Shown here in pieces: positions 18,086 through 27,101 of a stretch of DNA of 64,000 nt. The stretch is from Sphingomonas sp. 7/4-4 (GTDB lineage: Bacteria; Pseudomonadota; Alphaproteobacteria; Sphingomonadales; Sphingomonadaceae), in contig NZ_CP115960.1 of NCBI RefSeq assembly GCF_027941955.1, positions 3,240,501-3,304,500 of the forward strand, in the 5' to 3' direction. The position numbers were made by a program, and so were the translations under genes. The number at the start of each line of letters is the position of its first letter. The first letter of the stretch is position 1. The notes under the pieces were generated by a model. It was not told where the DNA came from and searched no databases. It saw only the letters and a program-made list of their open reading frames with translations.

Positions 18086-19195
18086 TCAGAACCAGATGCG
18101 CAATCCCGCGACGAAGCTCGTAGTGGTGGGATCCTCGCCGTCGGCGCGCGCGAAATCGGCGGTCCGGCCGGTCTTCGCCTCCCAGGCGACGCCGACATAG
18201 GGCGCGAATTGGCGCGTGATCTCGTAGCGTAATCTGAGGCCCAGTTCGGCATCGGTGAGGCCGGCGCCGATCCGGTTCTCCGGAACATCCTGCGGCGCGA
18301 GGTTGAGCTCGACGCGCGGCTGCAGGATCAGCCGCTGGGTGATCCGCTGGTCGTAATAGCCCTCGAGGCGGCCGAGCAGATCTCCCTTGGTCGAGAGGAA
18401 CAGCGCGCCCTCGACCTCGAACATGTAGGGGGCGAGGCCCTCGAATCCGACCGTCGCATAGGTGCGGTCCGGTCCGCGCCCGAAATCCTGGCGGACACCG
18501 GCCTGGAGGTTGAAATAGGGGCCGATCGCATGGCTGTAGAGCGCCTGCACCTCGGCGCTTTCGAGCCGCTCGCCGAACGCGCCTTCGCCCTCCGACTTGA
18601 GCCAGAGGCGATCGATGTCGCCACCGACGAACGCCTCGCCATCCCAATGATAGCCGTCGCGGCCCTGCCGCGCGCGATATTCGGCAAGGTTGAACATGAT
18701 TTGATGGAAGATCTGGCCGCCCTGCTCGCGCATCATCCGCTCCCGCGCGCGCGCCATTTCGTCCTGTGGAAACTGCCGGTCGGCAAAATGGTCCATCGGC
18801 GGTGGGGGTGCGGCCGCATCGCCGGCGGGCAGTGCCGTCCCGGTCATCTCCATCCCGCCGTGCTCGGCCTGCGGAGCCGCGCCGTGCCGGCTATGATCCT
18901 GCATGTCCATGCCGGGCATCGGCTCGGCCGGATCGGACGCGGGCGGCATCTGGCTCATGTCGTGCCCCGAATGATCCATGCCCTCCATGCCGCCGCTCTG
19001 CGGCGCCGCAGGCTTGGCGGGCTTCGCTGCCCGTTTCTTGGGCGCAGGCTTTTTAGGCGCTGGCTTCTTCGCCGGGGCGGGCGTCTGCATGCCCGGCATG
19101 TTCATGCCCTGATGCTGCGAATGCTCCTGCGCGAGCACCGGCTGGGCAAAGGCGAGCGCCGTGGATGCCGCGAGCGCAGTGAGGGCCCGGCTCAT
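18086..19195 (-). CDS. copB: Copper resistance protein CopB (outer membrane)
   Basis: 369 residues. A signal peptide (ending ALAFAQPVLAQ) is followed by a Met/His-rich copper-binding region (HQGMNMPGMQ, an AKK/PAPKK lysine-proline linker, GGMEGMDHSGHDMSQMP, MPGMDMQDHSRH), then the CopB barrel domain (NLAEYRARQGRDGYHWDGEAFVGGD, EVQALYSHAIGPYFNLQAGVRQD, EITRQFAPYVGVAWE) ending in IWF. CopB/PcoB acts with the multicopper oxidase CopA in periplasmic copper tolerance, probably sequestering or exporting copper across the outer membrane. The start overlaps the copA stop (ATGA), so the two are coupled. Confidence 0.93.
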   Translation of the reverse strand: MSRALTALAASTALAFAQPVLAQEHSQHQGMNMPGMQTPAPAKKPAPKKPAPKKRAAKPAKPAAPQSGGMEGMDHSGHDMSQMPPASDPAEPMPGMDMQDHSRHGAAPQAEHGGMEMTGTALPAGDAAAPPPPMDHFADRQFPQDEMARARERMMREQGGQIFHQIMFNLAEYRARQGRDGYHWDGEAFVGGDIDRLWLKSEGEGAFGERLESAEVQALYSHAIGPYFNLQAGVRQDFGRGPDRTYATVGFEGLAPYMFEVEGALFLSTKGDLLGRLEGYYDQRITQRLILQPRVELNLAPQDVPENRIGAGLTDAELGLRLRYEITRQFAPYVGVAWEAKTGRTADFARADGEDPTTTSFVAGLRIWF

Positions 19196-20889
19196 GCCGC
19201 CTCTCCCTTCGGCCGCACGCTGACGATGCGCATCATGCCCGCTTCCATGTGATAGAGCAGGTGGCAGTGGAACGCCCAGTCGCCGACCGCGTCGGCGGTG
19301 AAGTCCCACGTCACCTTGCCGCCCGGCTGGACGAGCACGGTGTGCTTGCGGGGGCGTGATCGCCATGCCCGGTGACCAGCTCGAAGAAATGGCCGTGGAT
19401 GTGGATCGGATGGCTCATCATCGTGTCGTTGATGAGGTTCACCCGCACCCGCTCGCCCTCGGTGAACGGGATCGGCTCGTGCTTGTCCGACATCTTCTCG
19501 CCGTCGAACGACCACATGAACCGTTCCATGTTACCGGTCAGGTGGATGTCGATGCTGCGCGAAGGCGCGCGCACGTCCGGATTGCGATCGAGCGCCATCA
19601 GATCCTTGTAGACCAGCACCTTGTGCCCGGCGTCCTCGAGCCCCTGGCCGGGCTCGCCGGTGCGGTCCATCGGCATCGGCGAGATCGTCTGCACGCCGGG
19701 GCCCTTCCTGACCTGGGGGCGTTGGAAAAGTCGCGCATCTGCATCGAGCCGTGGTCCATTCCGGGCATGCTCGACATGTCCATGCCCATGTCCTTCATCG
19801 TCGCGATCGGACGTTTTCTCAGCGGCGGCACTTCGCCGGCCATGCCGGGACGCGGCGCCAGCGTCGCGCGCGCCATCCCCGAACGGTCGACCGCCTCGGC
19901 GACGATCGTATAGGCCTTGTCCTCGCCCGGCGTGACGATTGCGTCATAGGTCTCGGCGACACCGATCTGGAATTCCTCGACCTCGACCGGATGGACGTTC
20001 TGGCCGTCGGCCTGGACGATCGTCAGCGGGAGCCCCGGCATGCGCACATTGAAGTTGGTCATCGCCGAGGCATTGATCACGCGCAGCCGCACGCGCTCGC
20101 CGGGCCTGAACAGTCCGGTCCAATTGTCGCGCGGGCCGTGGCCGTTGACGATATAGGTGTAGGCGGCGCCGGTGACGTCGAGCACGTCGGTCGGGTCCAT
20201 GCGCATCCGGCCCCAGTCGAGCCGGTCCTTCAGCTTCTGGTCACGGCCCGAAAGCAGGCCGGCGAGCGTCTGGCGCTGGAAGTTGAAATGCCCCGGATCG
20301 ACCTTCATCCGGCGGAAGATCTCCTGCGGGGAAATCCGGCTGTGATCGGCAAGCACGAGCACATGCTCGCGATCGTATCGGGCCGGATCGGGGCCGGCGG
20401 GATCGATCACGATCGGGCCGTAGTGACCAAGCTGCTCCTGGAGCCCCGAATGGCTGTGGTACCAATAGGTGCCGTTCTGCCGAAGCGGGAACTCGTAGAG
20501 GAAGCTCGAATGGGGCTTGATGCCGGGAAAGGACACGCCCGGAACGCCGTCGAACTGCGGCGGCACGAGCAGGCCGTGCCAATGGATCGAGCTATCCTCG
20601 TCGAGATCGTTGACGACGTTGAGCCGCACCGTCTGGCCCTCGCGCAGGCGCAGCAGTGGCGCGGGCACGGTGCCGTTGATGCCGATCGCATTGGACTTGC
20701 GGCCGTCGAGGACCATCGTCATCCGCGCGATCCTGAGCGTGATGTCGTTGCCCGAGAGCGTCGGCAGCGGCCGGACGATCCCGGGCGAGACGGTCTGCGC
20801 CCAGGCCGGCAGCCAATTCGCGGCGGCGAGCCCACCCGCGGTGAAGTCGCGCCGCGCAGCAATTGTCGGCGGTTGATCTTCTTTGTCAT
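19192..20889 (-). CDS. copA: CopA-family multicopper oxidase; three frameshifts
   Basis: Periplasmic copper oxidase of about 566 residues. A Tat signal (INRRQLLRG) starts at 20889. The multicopper-oxidase ligands are all present: SIHWHG, YWYHSHSG, HPIHIHGHFF and AFHCHLLYHMEAGM. A Met-rich copper stretch (MKDMGMDMSSMPGMDHG) lies before the last domain. The gene is read in four pieces: one base is missing near 20845-20850 (after the Tat motif), one in the GGGGG run at 19715-19719, and one in the GGGGG run at 19350-19354 (plus-strand letters). Restoring each gives smooth joins (LRGA-DFTAGG, SNAP-QVRKG, DHAP-RKHTV). Three losses in homopolymers suggest consensus error, but real inactivation cannot be excluded. 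Transcribed from the CueR-type promoter at 20978-21008. Confidence 0.88.
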
Positions 20890-20977
20890 GTCTGTCCCTG
20901 TGGCGGGCCTGAGCCGTTGATTGCCGATACGCACGGGCGCGGCGATGCCCTCGCCGCCGGTCCTTTTTGCCGCGGCT

Positions 20978-21008
20978 CAGATAGGGTTTGACACGATGTC
21001 AGGGTCAA
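20978..21008 (-). promoter_or_regulatory. CueR/MerR-type promoter-operator of copA-copB
   Basis: On the minus strand: TTGACC, a 19-base spacer containing the dyad CTGACATCGTGTCA, then TATCTG. An over-long 19-bp spacer with a centred dyad is the hallmark of promoters activated by MerR-family regulators. The same element, nearly identical, lies at 23791-23821 before the copper ATPase whose operon includes cueR. Confidence 0.8.
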
Positions 21009-21015
21009 GAGGCGT

Positions 21016-21585
21016 TCAGGAATGCCGCAATTGCTCGCTGAGCTTCGCCCGGGCGCGCCGCACCCGGGTCTCGACCGCCTTTTCGGTGATGCCGAGGATC
21101 GCCGCAGTCTCGGCCTGGCTCATATCCTCCACTGTTCGCAACACCAGCGGCTCGCGGAGTTGCGCCGGAAGTTCCGCGATCGCGCGCCCGACGCGCTGCA
21201 CTTCCTCGCGAGCCGCGGCTTCGGCATCCGGCAGCGCCCGGTCCTCCCGAACTTCGGTACTGCTCGCATCGAGGGGCAGCGCGAAGACGAACAGCCGGCG
21301 CACGGCGCGGCGCCGGCGCCAGTCGCGGCATTTGTTGAGCGCGATGGTCACCAGCCACCGCCGCATCGGGCGCAGCCCATCGTAGCGGCCGAGCGCGCGA
21401 TGCGCCGCGACGAAGGTTTCCTGGACGAGATCGAGCGCTTCCTCGGGATCGCCGATATTGCCGGCGACGATGCGAAAGATCGCATCGCGGTGCCGGCGCA
21501 TGATCTCGGCAAAAGCGGCGTCCCTGCCGGCGAGGCTCAGGATCGCGAGATCGCCGTCGCTCAGCGCGGATGGATCGAGGCTCAC
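21016..21585 (-). CDS. ECF sigma factor, CnrH-like, of a metal-responsive cassette
   Basis: 189 residues from a GTG start at 21583-21585, which overlaps the stop of the upstream sensor gene (GTGA). Region 2 is seen as EEALDLVQETFVAAHRALGRY and RRWLVTIALNKCRDWRRRR, region 4 as LPAQLREPLVLRTVEDMSQ and AILGITEKAVETRVRRARAKL. It therefore directs RNA polymerase to a small regulon. It is the third gene of a three-gene set (small membrane protein, periplasmic sensor, sigma factor), the order and protein sizes of cnrY-cnrX-cnrH of Cupriavidus. It lies within the copper cluster, convergent towards the copA promoter. Target promoters could not be assigned. Confidence 0.9.
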   Translation of the reverse strand: MSLDPSALSDGDLAILSLAGRDAAFAEIMRRHRDAIFRIVAGNIGDPEEALDLVQETFVAAHRALGRYDGLRPMRRWLVTIALNKCRDWRRRRAVRRLFVFALPLDASSTEVREDRALPDAEAAAREEVQRVGRAIAELPAQLREPLVLRTVEDMSQAETAAILGITEKAVETRVRRARAKLSEQLRHS

Positions 21586-22018
21586 CGTGCGTCGGCGGTC
21601 AGCGCCTTCACCACTGCCCGATCGAATTGGTCCGCCTGATCGGGATGCAGGATCTGCCGCATCGCGAAGATGTGCGCGAGGGTCGCCTTTGAAGCTCGCC
21701 CATGGCGACGTGCGACGAATCGACCGCCGCCGCGACCTTCGGTCCATTGCCGTGCTCGGCCTGGATCGCATCGGCGAGCCGCGCATTGGCGGCACGCAGC
21801 TCGAGCTCGAGCGCGCGGCGACGCACGGCGAACTGCCGTTCGATCACCTCGATCCGCGCCTCCTGACCGGCATCGAGCTTGAGCTGATGATGCAGGACGT
21901 CGTGCAGCTCGGACGATTGAGTCCGCGCCGGGATCAGCGCACGTCCGACGAGGGCGCCCGCGATGCCCGCGAGGAAGGCGATGACCGCAATGCCGACCGT
22001 CCAGCGCCAGGGCTTCAT
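21582..22018 (-). CDS. CnrX-like periplasmic metal sensor; frameshifted near the C-terminus
   Basis: About 145 residues: an N-terminal anchor (residues 7-30) and a helical periplasmic domain. One A is missing from an AAA run (TTT at 21688-21690 on plus); restoring it continues GELQ-KATLAHIFAMRQ to a stop that overlaps the sigma factor start. In the restored protein, H39, H43, E60, H116 and M120 have exactly the spacing of the CnrX metal ligands H42, H46, E63, H119 and M123 known from Cupriavidus. This supports both the family call and the frame repair. The start ATG overlaps the upstream stop (TGATG). It would sense a metal in the periplasm and release the sigma factor through the small membrane partner. 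Confidence 0.85.
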
Positions 22019-22301
22019 CAACCGGCTGCCAGCAATGTGGAAGGGGCGAGCGGGCTCGATGGGCTGAAGGGCGATAGCGCGTTCGGCGAAGCCGTCGCCG
22101 TTACCGGGCTTCCGGCGGCGACGCCCAGGCCAAGCGCCACGACCACAGCGACCGCGCCAATCCGCAACCGGTTCGTCGTCTGCGCAGCGAACGCCGCTTC
22201 CTCGCGCACCCGTGCGAATACCCTGTCCTCGATCTCCGCCAGGCCAGGGGCGTCGGCGCCGCCGAGAGCCGGCCGAGCGCCTCGTCCAAATCCATAGTCA
22301 T
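22018..22301 (-). CDS. CnrY-like small membrane anti-sigma factor (inferred); frameshifted
   Basis: About 94 residues: a cytoplasmic acidic N-terminal part (MTMDLDEALGRLS, then IEDRVFARVREEAAF), one membrane segment (IGAVAVVVALGLGVAAG) and a short periplasmic tail. One base is missing near 22251-22263; restoring it joins the ATG frame with the membrane part. Size, single membrane span and position directly before a CnrX-like sensor and an ECF sigma factor match CnrY, the anti-sigma factor of that system. Sequence identity to CnrY cannot be claimed because these proteins are poorly conserved, so the role is inferred from context. Confidence 0.65.
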
Positions 22302-22467
22302 GCCGTCTCTCCGCTCGCCCCTTTTCTGCATCTACGCAGATGAGCGGGCAATCCCTCGCGCAAGATGGTTCAGGACGCATTGAACGCACGTTGATGAGGG
22401 CTGCGCTTCGGCGATGCGTATTCTCCGGAAGACCGGCATGCCGCCGCCGTCCCGGAGTGAATCCCGA

Positions 22468-22839
22468 ATGCGTTTTGCCCCCGTTCTCGCCATCGCGGCG
22501 CTCGTCGCGCCGCTTCCTGCCTTTGCCCATCCCAAGCTCGTCTCGGCAACGCCGGCCCCCGACGCGGCGACCGCACCGACCGCGCGCCTCCAGCTCGTCT
22601 TCTCGGAGCGGCTGGTCGCGCAGTTCTCGGGCGCGGAACTCGTCATGACCGAAATGCCGGGCATGAAGATGCATGGGCCGATGCGGATGCCCGTCAAAGC
22701 GAGCGTTGCCGAGGATGGCAAGACGCTGGTGCTGACACTGGCGAAGCCGCTTCCCAAGGGCGGTTACCGCGTCGACTGGCATGTGGTGTCGGCCGACACC
22801 CACCGAGTGCAGGGGAATTACAGCTTCAAAGTCCAGTAG
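22468..22839 (+). CDS. copC: Periplasmic copper chaperone CopC
   Basis: 123 residues. A signal peptide is cleaved before HPKLVSATPAPD, leaving the N-terminal histidine typical of CopC copper ligands. The Met/His stretch MPGMKMHGPMRM forms the second metal site, and the C-terminal GYRVDWHVVSADTH and GNYSFKVQ complete the CopC beta-barrel. It hands copper to CopD, whose gene follows after one base. ATG at 22468 was chosen for the signal and for the CGGAG site before it. It diverges from the CnrYXH-like cassette; the 166-base gap contains a dyad CATCT-ACGC-AGATG at 22329-22342. Confidence 0.92.
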   Translation: MRFAPVLAIAALVAPLPAFAHPKLVSATPAPDAATAPTARLQLVFSERLVAQFSGAELVMTEMPGMKMHGPMRMPVKASVAEDGKTLVLTLAKPLPKGGYRVDWHVVSADTHRVQGNYSFKVQ

Positions 22840-22840
22840 C

Positions 22841-23767
22841 ATGGACGCAATCGCAATTGCCCTCCGGTTCGCGCTCTATCTCGATCTGATGGCGCTGTTC
22901 GGCGTCGCCGCGTTCGGCCTCTATGGTCTTCGCGGAGACGAGCGCCTGTCTGGCGCCGCGATTGCGTTCCGCCCGCTGCTTGGCGGTACCGCGCTGCTCG
23001 GCCTGCTGCTGTCGGCGGCGGGGCTGGCCGCGCTCGCTGCCGCGATGGCCGGCGTGCCGCTGAGGGCGGTCGATTCTGCCTCGATCGCGATGGTCGTCCC
23101 CGAGACCACCGTCGGCACCGCCTGGATCGCGCGCGTGGCGGCACTCGCCCTCGTGCTGGTCGCGGTCCTGACCTGCGGCAGGCGGCCGGTCCTCATGCTG
23201 TCGAGCGCCGGACTCGGCGGCGGAATGGCACTGGCGAGCCTCGCATGGGGCGGCCATGCGGCCATGCGCGAGGGCGCGGTCGGCACAGTTCACCTCGGCG
23301 CCGACATTCTTCACCTGCTCGCGGCCGGGATCTGGATCGGCGCGCTGGCCGCGCTCCTCCTGCTCGTCTTCCGGCGGAGCGACAGGATGCCCGCAGACCA
23401 TCTCAGGCTGACGCTTCGGGCGCTGGCCGGTTTCGCGACGATCGGGACGGTCGTCGTCGCTACGCTGATCGTCACGGGCACGGCGAACCTGCTGCTCGTG
23501 GTGCATTTCGATCAACTCAGCGCGCTGCCGGGGTCACCCTATGGCCGGCTCCTGCTCCTCAAGCTCCTGGCGTTCGCCGTGATGCTCGGCCTTGCCGCAT
23601 CGCATCGCTTCCGGCTCGTACCGGCGTTCGAGCGGGCGCTCGCGGCCGAGGATCACCGGGCGGCGCTTCGGGTGCTGCGGACAAGCCTGATGGTCGAAAC
23701 CCTCTGCGCGGCGCTGATCCTCGCACTGGTGGCGTGGCTCGGCACGCTCGATCCGTTGCCGACCTGA
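22841..23767 (+). CDS. copD: Inner-membrane copper resistance protein CopD
   Basis: 308 residues with about eight membrane helices and the CopD features: GGHAAMREG, HLGADILHLLAAGIWIGALAALLLL and conserved histidines in helices, then SHRFRLVPA near the C-terminus. In family knowledge CopD imports copper delivered by CopC. It begins one base after the copC stop, so both are one unit. The length is normal and the frame intact, unlike the neighbouring copper genes. Confidence 0.92.
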   Translation: MDAIAIALRFALYLDLMALFGVAAFGLYGLRGDERLSGAAIAFRPLLGGTALLGLLLSAAGLAALAAAMAGVPLRAVDSASIAMVVPETTVGTAWIARVAALALVLVAVLTCGRRPVLMLSSAGLGGGMALASLAWGGHAAMREGAVGTVHLGADILHLLAAGIWIGALAALLLLVFRRSDRMPADHLRLTLRALAGFATIGTVVVATLIVTGTANLLLVVHFDQLSALPGSPYGRLLLLKLLAFAVMLGLAASHRFRLVPAFERALAAEDHRAALRVLRTSLMVETLCAALILALVAWLGTLDPLPT

Positions 23768-23790
23768 GGCCGAGCCTTTCGGGTTTCTGC

Positions 23791-23821
23791 TTGACCCTGA
23801 CATCATGTCAGACCTTATCTG
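23791..23821 (+). promoter_or_regulatory. CueR/MerR-type promoter-operator of the copper ATPase
   Basis: TTGACC (23791-23796), a 19-base spacer carrying the perfect palindrome CTGACATCATGTCAG, and TATCTG (23816-23821). The ATPase ATG follows 24 bases later. Spacer length and centred dyad are those of MerR-activated promoters, and a cueR gene ends this operon, which implies autoregulation. Confidence 0.85.
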
Positions 23822-23845
23822 ATGCTGCGTTGGAGGAATCGACGC

Positions 23846-26214
23846 ATGAATCATGACCATCACGCGCATCACGGCCACGGCAAGGGCTGTTGCTCGAATC
23901 ACGGCGAACCGGCGACCAACGTCGCCGCACAGGTCGAGGATCCGGTCTGCGGGATGACCGTCGATCCGGCTAAGACCCCGCATCACGCCTGGCATGACGG
24001 CGAGGACTATCCTTTCTGCAGCGCCGGATGCCGGACGAAGTTCCTGGCGGATCCCGAACGCTATCTGAGCGATTCGCCGCATCCTGAGCCCGAAGCCACG
24101 CCCGGCGCGATGTGGACCTGTCCCATGCATCCGCAGATCCGCCAGGAAGGCCCCGGTACCTGCCCGATCTGCGGCATGGCGCTCGAGCCGGAGGAGCCGA
24201 CGCTCGACGATCGGCCCAACCCCGAACTGGTCGATTTCACCCGCCAGCTATGGGTGTCGGCGATCCTCGCTGTGCCGCTGCTCGCCGTGTCGATGGGCGC
24301 GGAGATGCTCGGGCTCGAGCTGGTGCGCCCCGCCGCCTCGCCCTGGGTGCAGCTCGCGCTCACGGCGCCGATCGTGCTGTGGGGCGGCCTGCCCTTTTCG
24401 AGCGCGGCTGGGCATCGCTCAAGTCGCGCCATTACAACATGTTCACGCTGATCGCGATCGGCGTGGGCGCGGCGTTCCTCTATAGCCTGGTCGCAACGCT
24501 CGCGCCGCAGCTGTTCCCGCCGAGCTTCCGCCAACACGGCATGATGGTGCCGGTCTATTACGAGGCAGCGGGCGTGGTGGTCACGCTGGTGCTGCTTGGG
24601 CAGGTGCTCGAGCTCAGGGCCCGCGCCGTCACCGGCCGTGCCATCCGTGCGCTGATGGACCTCGCGCCCAAGCTTGCGCGCCGGATTGCCGCGGACGGCA
24701 GCGAAGCCGAGGTAACTCTCGCCGACGTGGTGGCCGGCGACCGGTTGCGCGTGCGCCCAGGCGAGGCGGTGCCGGTCGACGGGATCGTTGTCGATGGGCG
24801 CTCGTCGGTCGATGAATCGATGCTCACCGGCGAGCCCGCGCCGGTGCGCAAGGAGGCGGGTGCGCAGGTCACCGGCGGCACGGTCAACGGCACCGGCAGC
24901 CTGGTGATGGAGGCGCGCGCAGTCGGATCGGACACCATGCTCGCGCGCATCGTCAGGATGGTCGCCGAGGCGCAGCGCAGCCGCGCGCCGATCCAGGCAG
25001 TGGCCGACCGCATCTCGGGCTGGTTCGTGCCGTTGGTCGTGCTGATCGCGGTTCTGACCTTCGTCGTCTGGAATCTGGTCGGCCCCGAGCCCGCGTTCGG
25101 GCATGCGCTGCTCAATGCGATCGCCGTGCTGATCATCGCCTGTCCCTGTGCACTCGGCCTCGCCACGCCGATGTCGGTGATGGTCGGCACCGGACGCGGT
25201 GCGCATGCCGGCGTGCTGATCAAGAATGCCGAGGCGCTCCAGGCGCTGGAGAAGGTCGATACGCTGGTGATCGACAAGACCGGCACGCTCACCGAAGGAC
25301 GGCCGAAGCTGATCGCAGTCGAGCCGGTCGCGGGTCTCGCCGACGACGAGCTGCTTGCCGCGGCAGCCGCCGTCGAGAGCCGCTCGGAACACCCGCTCGC
25401 CCACGCCATCGTTCAGGCGGCCGAGGAACGCGGCCTCAAGCTCGGCTCCGTCGAGGCATTCGATTCGCAGACCGGTCTCGGCATCGGCGGGCACGTCGAT
25501 GGGCGGACGGTCGCGGTCGGCAACGCTGCGCAGATGCACCGGATCGGCGCCGACCCCGCGCCGCTCGAAGCCGCCGCCGAACGGCATCGCAGTGCCGGTG
25601 CGGGCGTGATGCTGGTCGCGATCGACGGCAAGATCGCGGGGCTGCTTGCCGTCGCCGATCCGATCAGGGCTTCGGCGCGCGAGGCGATCGCGGCGCTCCG
25701 TGCCGAGGGGCTGCGCATCGTCATGCTGACCGGCGACAGCCGCGGTACTGCCGAGGCGATCGCCCGCACCATCGGGGGCGTGGACGAGGTCCATGCCGAC
25801 CTTCGCCCCGAGGACAAGGCGCGGATCGTCGGCGCGCTCAAGGCCAAGGGCGCGCGGGTCGCGATGGCGGGTGACGGCATCAACGACGCCCCCGCGCTCG
25901 CCGTCGCCGATGTCGGCGTGGCGATGGGGACCGGCACCGACGTCGCGATCGAGAGCGCTGGCATGACGCTGACCAAAGGCGATCTTTCGGCGATGGTCCG
26001 CGCCCGCCGGCTGGCAAAGGCGACGATGGCGAACATCCGCCAGAATTTGTTCTTCTCGTTCCTGTTCAACGGCATCGGCGTTCCCGTCGCGGCGGGGGTG
26101 CTCTATCCGGTGGCCGGCATTCTCATGTCGCCGATGTTCGCCGGCGCCGCGATGGCGCTGTCGAGCTTCACGGTCGTATTGAATGCGCTGCGATTGAATG
26201 CGGTGAGGCTATGA
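23846..26214 (+). CDS. copA: Copper-translocating P-type ATPase; one frameshift
   Basis: Cu(I) exporter of about 789 residues. The N-terminus is His-rich ([15 protein letters not shown]), followed by a YHS/TRASH-like domain (VCGMTVDP ... [12 protein letters not shown]) and a heavy-metal-binding motif (WTCPMHPQ ... [11 protein letters not shown]) instead of classic CXXC domains. Then come transmembrane helices with CPC, the phosphorylation site DKTGT, and GDGINDAP. The frame breaks at TTTT (24395-24398); one extra T joins [14 protein letters not shown] and leads into [13 protein letters not shown]. Start ATG was chosen for the His-rich head. The stop overlaps cueR by ATGA. The symbol copA is also used for the oxidase at 19192; the two are different proteins. 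Confidence 0.92.
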
Positions 26215-26597
26215 ATATCGGGCAAGCGTCGAAAGCGAGCGGGGTCTCGCAGCGGATGATCCGCCATTATGAGAAGCTCGGGCTGATCCCGCCGCCGCCG
26301 CGCCGCGACAGCGGCTATCGCGACTATTCGGAAGCCGACGTCCACCGCCTGCGGTTCATCGCCAACGCCCGCGATCTCGGCTTCCCGATCGCCGAGATCG
26401 AGACCCTGCTTGCCCTCTGGTCCGATCGCAACCGGTCGAGCAGCGAGGTCAAGCAGCTGGCCGAGGCGCGTGCGGCCGAGCTCGGGCAGAAGGCCAGGGC
26501 GCTCGAGGCGATGCGGGCGACGTTGCTCGACCTCGCGCGCCGCTGCCACGGCGATGCCCGGCCCGACTGCCCGATCCTCGAACAACTCGGGAGCTGA
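26211..26597 (+). CDS. cueR: Copper-responsive MerR-family regulator CueR
   Basis: 128 residues: an N-terminal winged HTH ([20 protein letters not shown]), a long dimerisation helix, and a C-terminal metal loop CHGDARPDC whose cysteines fall at positions 112 and 120, the same numbers and spacing as the Cu(I)-binding cysteines of E. coli CueR. It should activate the two 19-bp-spacer promoters found in this cluster when copper enters the cytoplasm. ATG overlaps the ATPase stop (ATGA). Confidence 0.93.
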   Translation: MNIGQASKASGVSQRMIRHYEKLGLIPPPPRRDSGYRDYSEADVHRLRFIANARDLGFPIAEIETLLALWSDRNRSSSEVKQLAEARAAELGQKARALEAMRATLLDLARRCHGDARPDCPILEQLGS

Positions 26598-26653
26598 CGC
26601 GGCGATTCCGGTGGTCACGCTTGACCCGAAATACGGGTTTGCGCCCGAGACGC

Positions 26654-27061
26654 TCAGGCCGTGACCGGCCCGCCGATCGACCAATGGTGGCCGAACGGAT
26701 CGACGACCTGGCCGTAGCGATCGCCCCAGAACTGGTTGTCGAGCGGCATGCGCACGGTCGCGCCCGCGGCGACGGCGCGTTCCCACCATTTGTCGGCATC
26801 GTCGGTCTGGAGGTGCAATGTGACGCCGGCGGGAACCGAAATGCCGCCGGTATATTCGGGAAAGTCGTCGTTCAGCATCACCGAACCGCCGTTGATCTTC
26901 AGGTGCGAATGCATGATCCGCTTGCCGTCGTCGGCGAGGTGGCGGAGCTGCTCCTCGGCGCCGAACGCCGCCTTGTAGAATTCGACGGCTTCGCTGCCCT
27001 TGCCCTCGCGGATCGTCAGATGCGCAGTGACGCCGTCCATCGGGCCCTGATTCTCGGCCAT
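26654..27061 (-). CDS. VOC-family (PhnB/glyoxalase-like) protein
   Basis: 135 residues with the paired beta-alpha-beta layout of vicinal oxygen chelate proteins: HLTIREGKGSEAVEFYKAAFGAEE, the middle HSHLKINGGSVMLNDDFPE, and FWGDRYGQVVDPFGHHWSIG at the end. The D-P-F-G-H ending is typical of the PhnB-like branch. Function unknown; members include resistance and isomerase proteins, and none can be chosen here. Converges with cueR. Confidence 0.88.
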   Translation of the reverse strand: MAENQGPMDGVTAHLTIREGKGSEAVEFYKAAFGAEEQLRHLADDGKRIMHSHLKINGGSVMLNDDFPEYTGGISVPAGVTLHLQTDDADKWWERAVAAGATVRMPLDNQFWGDRYGQVVDPFGHHWSIGGPVTA

Positions 27062-27101
27062 GCTCGCTCTCCTTCGAGTCGGATGCGGCGATTGTAGCGG
27101 T

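Noticed and set aside
22302..22467. ECF-type -35/-10 promoter for the CnrYXH-like cassette or copC
   Set aside because: GAAC and CGT-like elements exist but none has the usual 16-18 base spacing, so no promoter is assigned.
24061..25794. Minus-strand frame of 577 codons over the copper ATPase
   Set aside because: The opposite strand has all P-type ATPase motifs; this frame is low-complexity His/Arg/Asp.
18086..26597. Copper cluster as a recently acquired mobile island
   Set aside because: GC content and codon use look like the rest of the window and no transposase, integrase or flanking direct repeats were found; transfer remains possible but is unsupported here.
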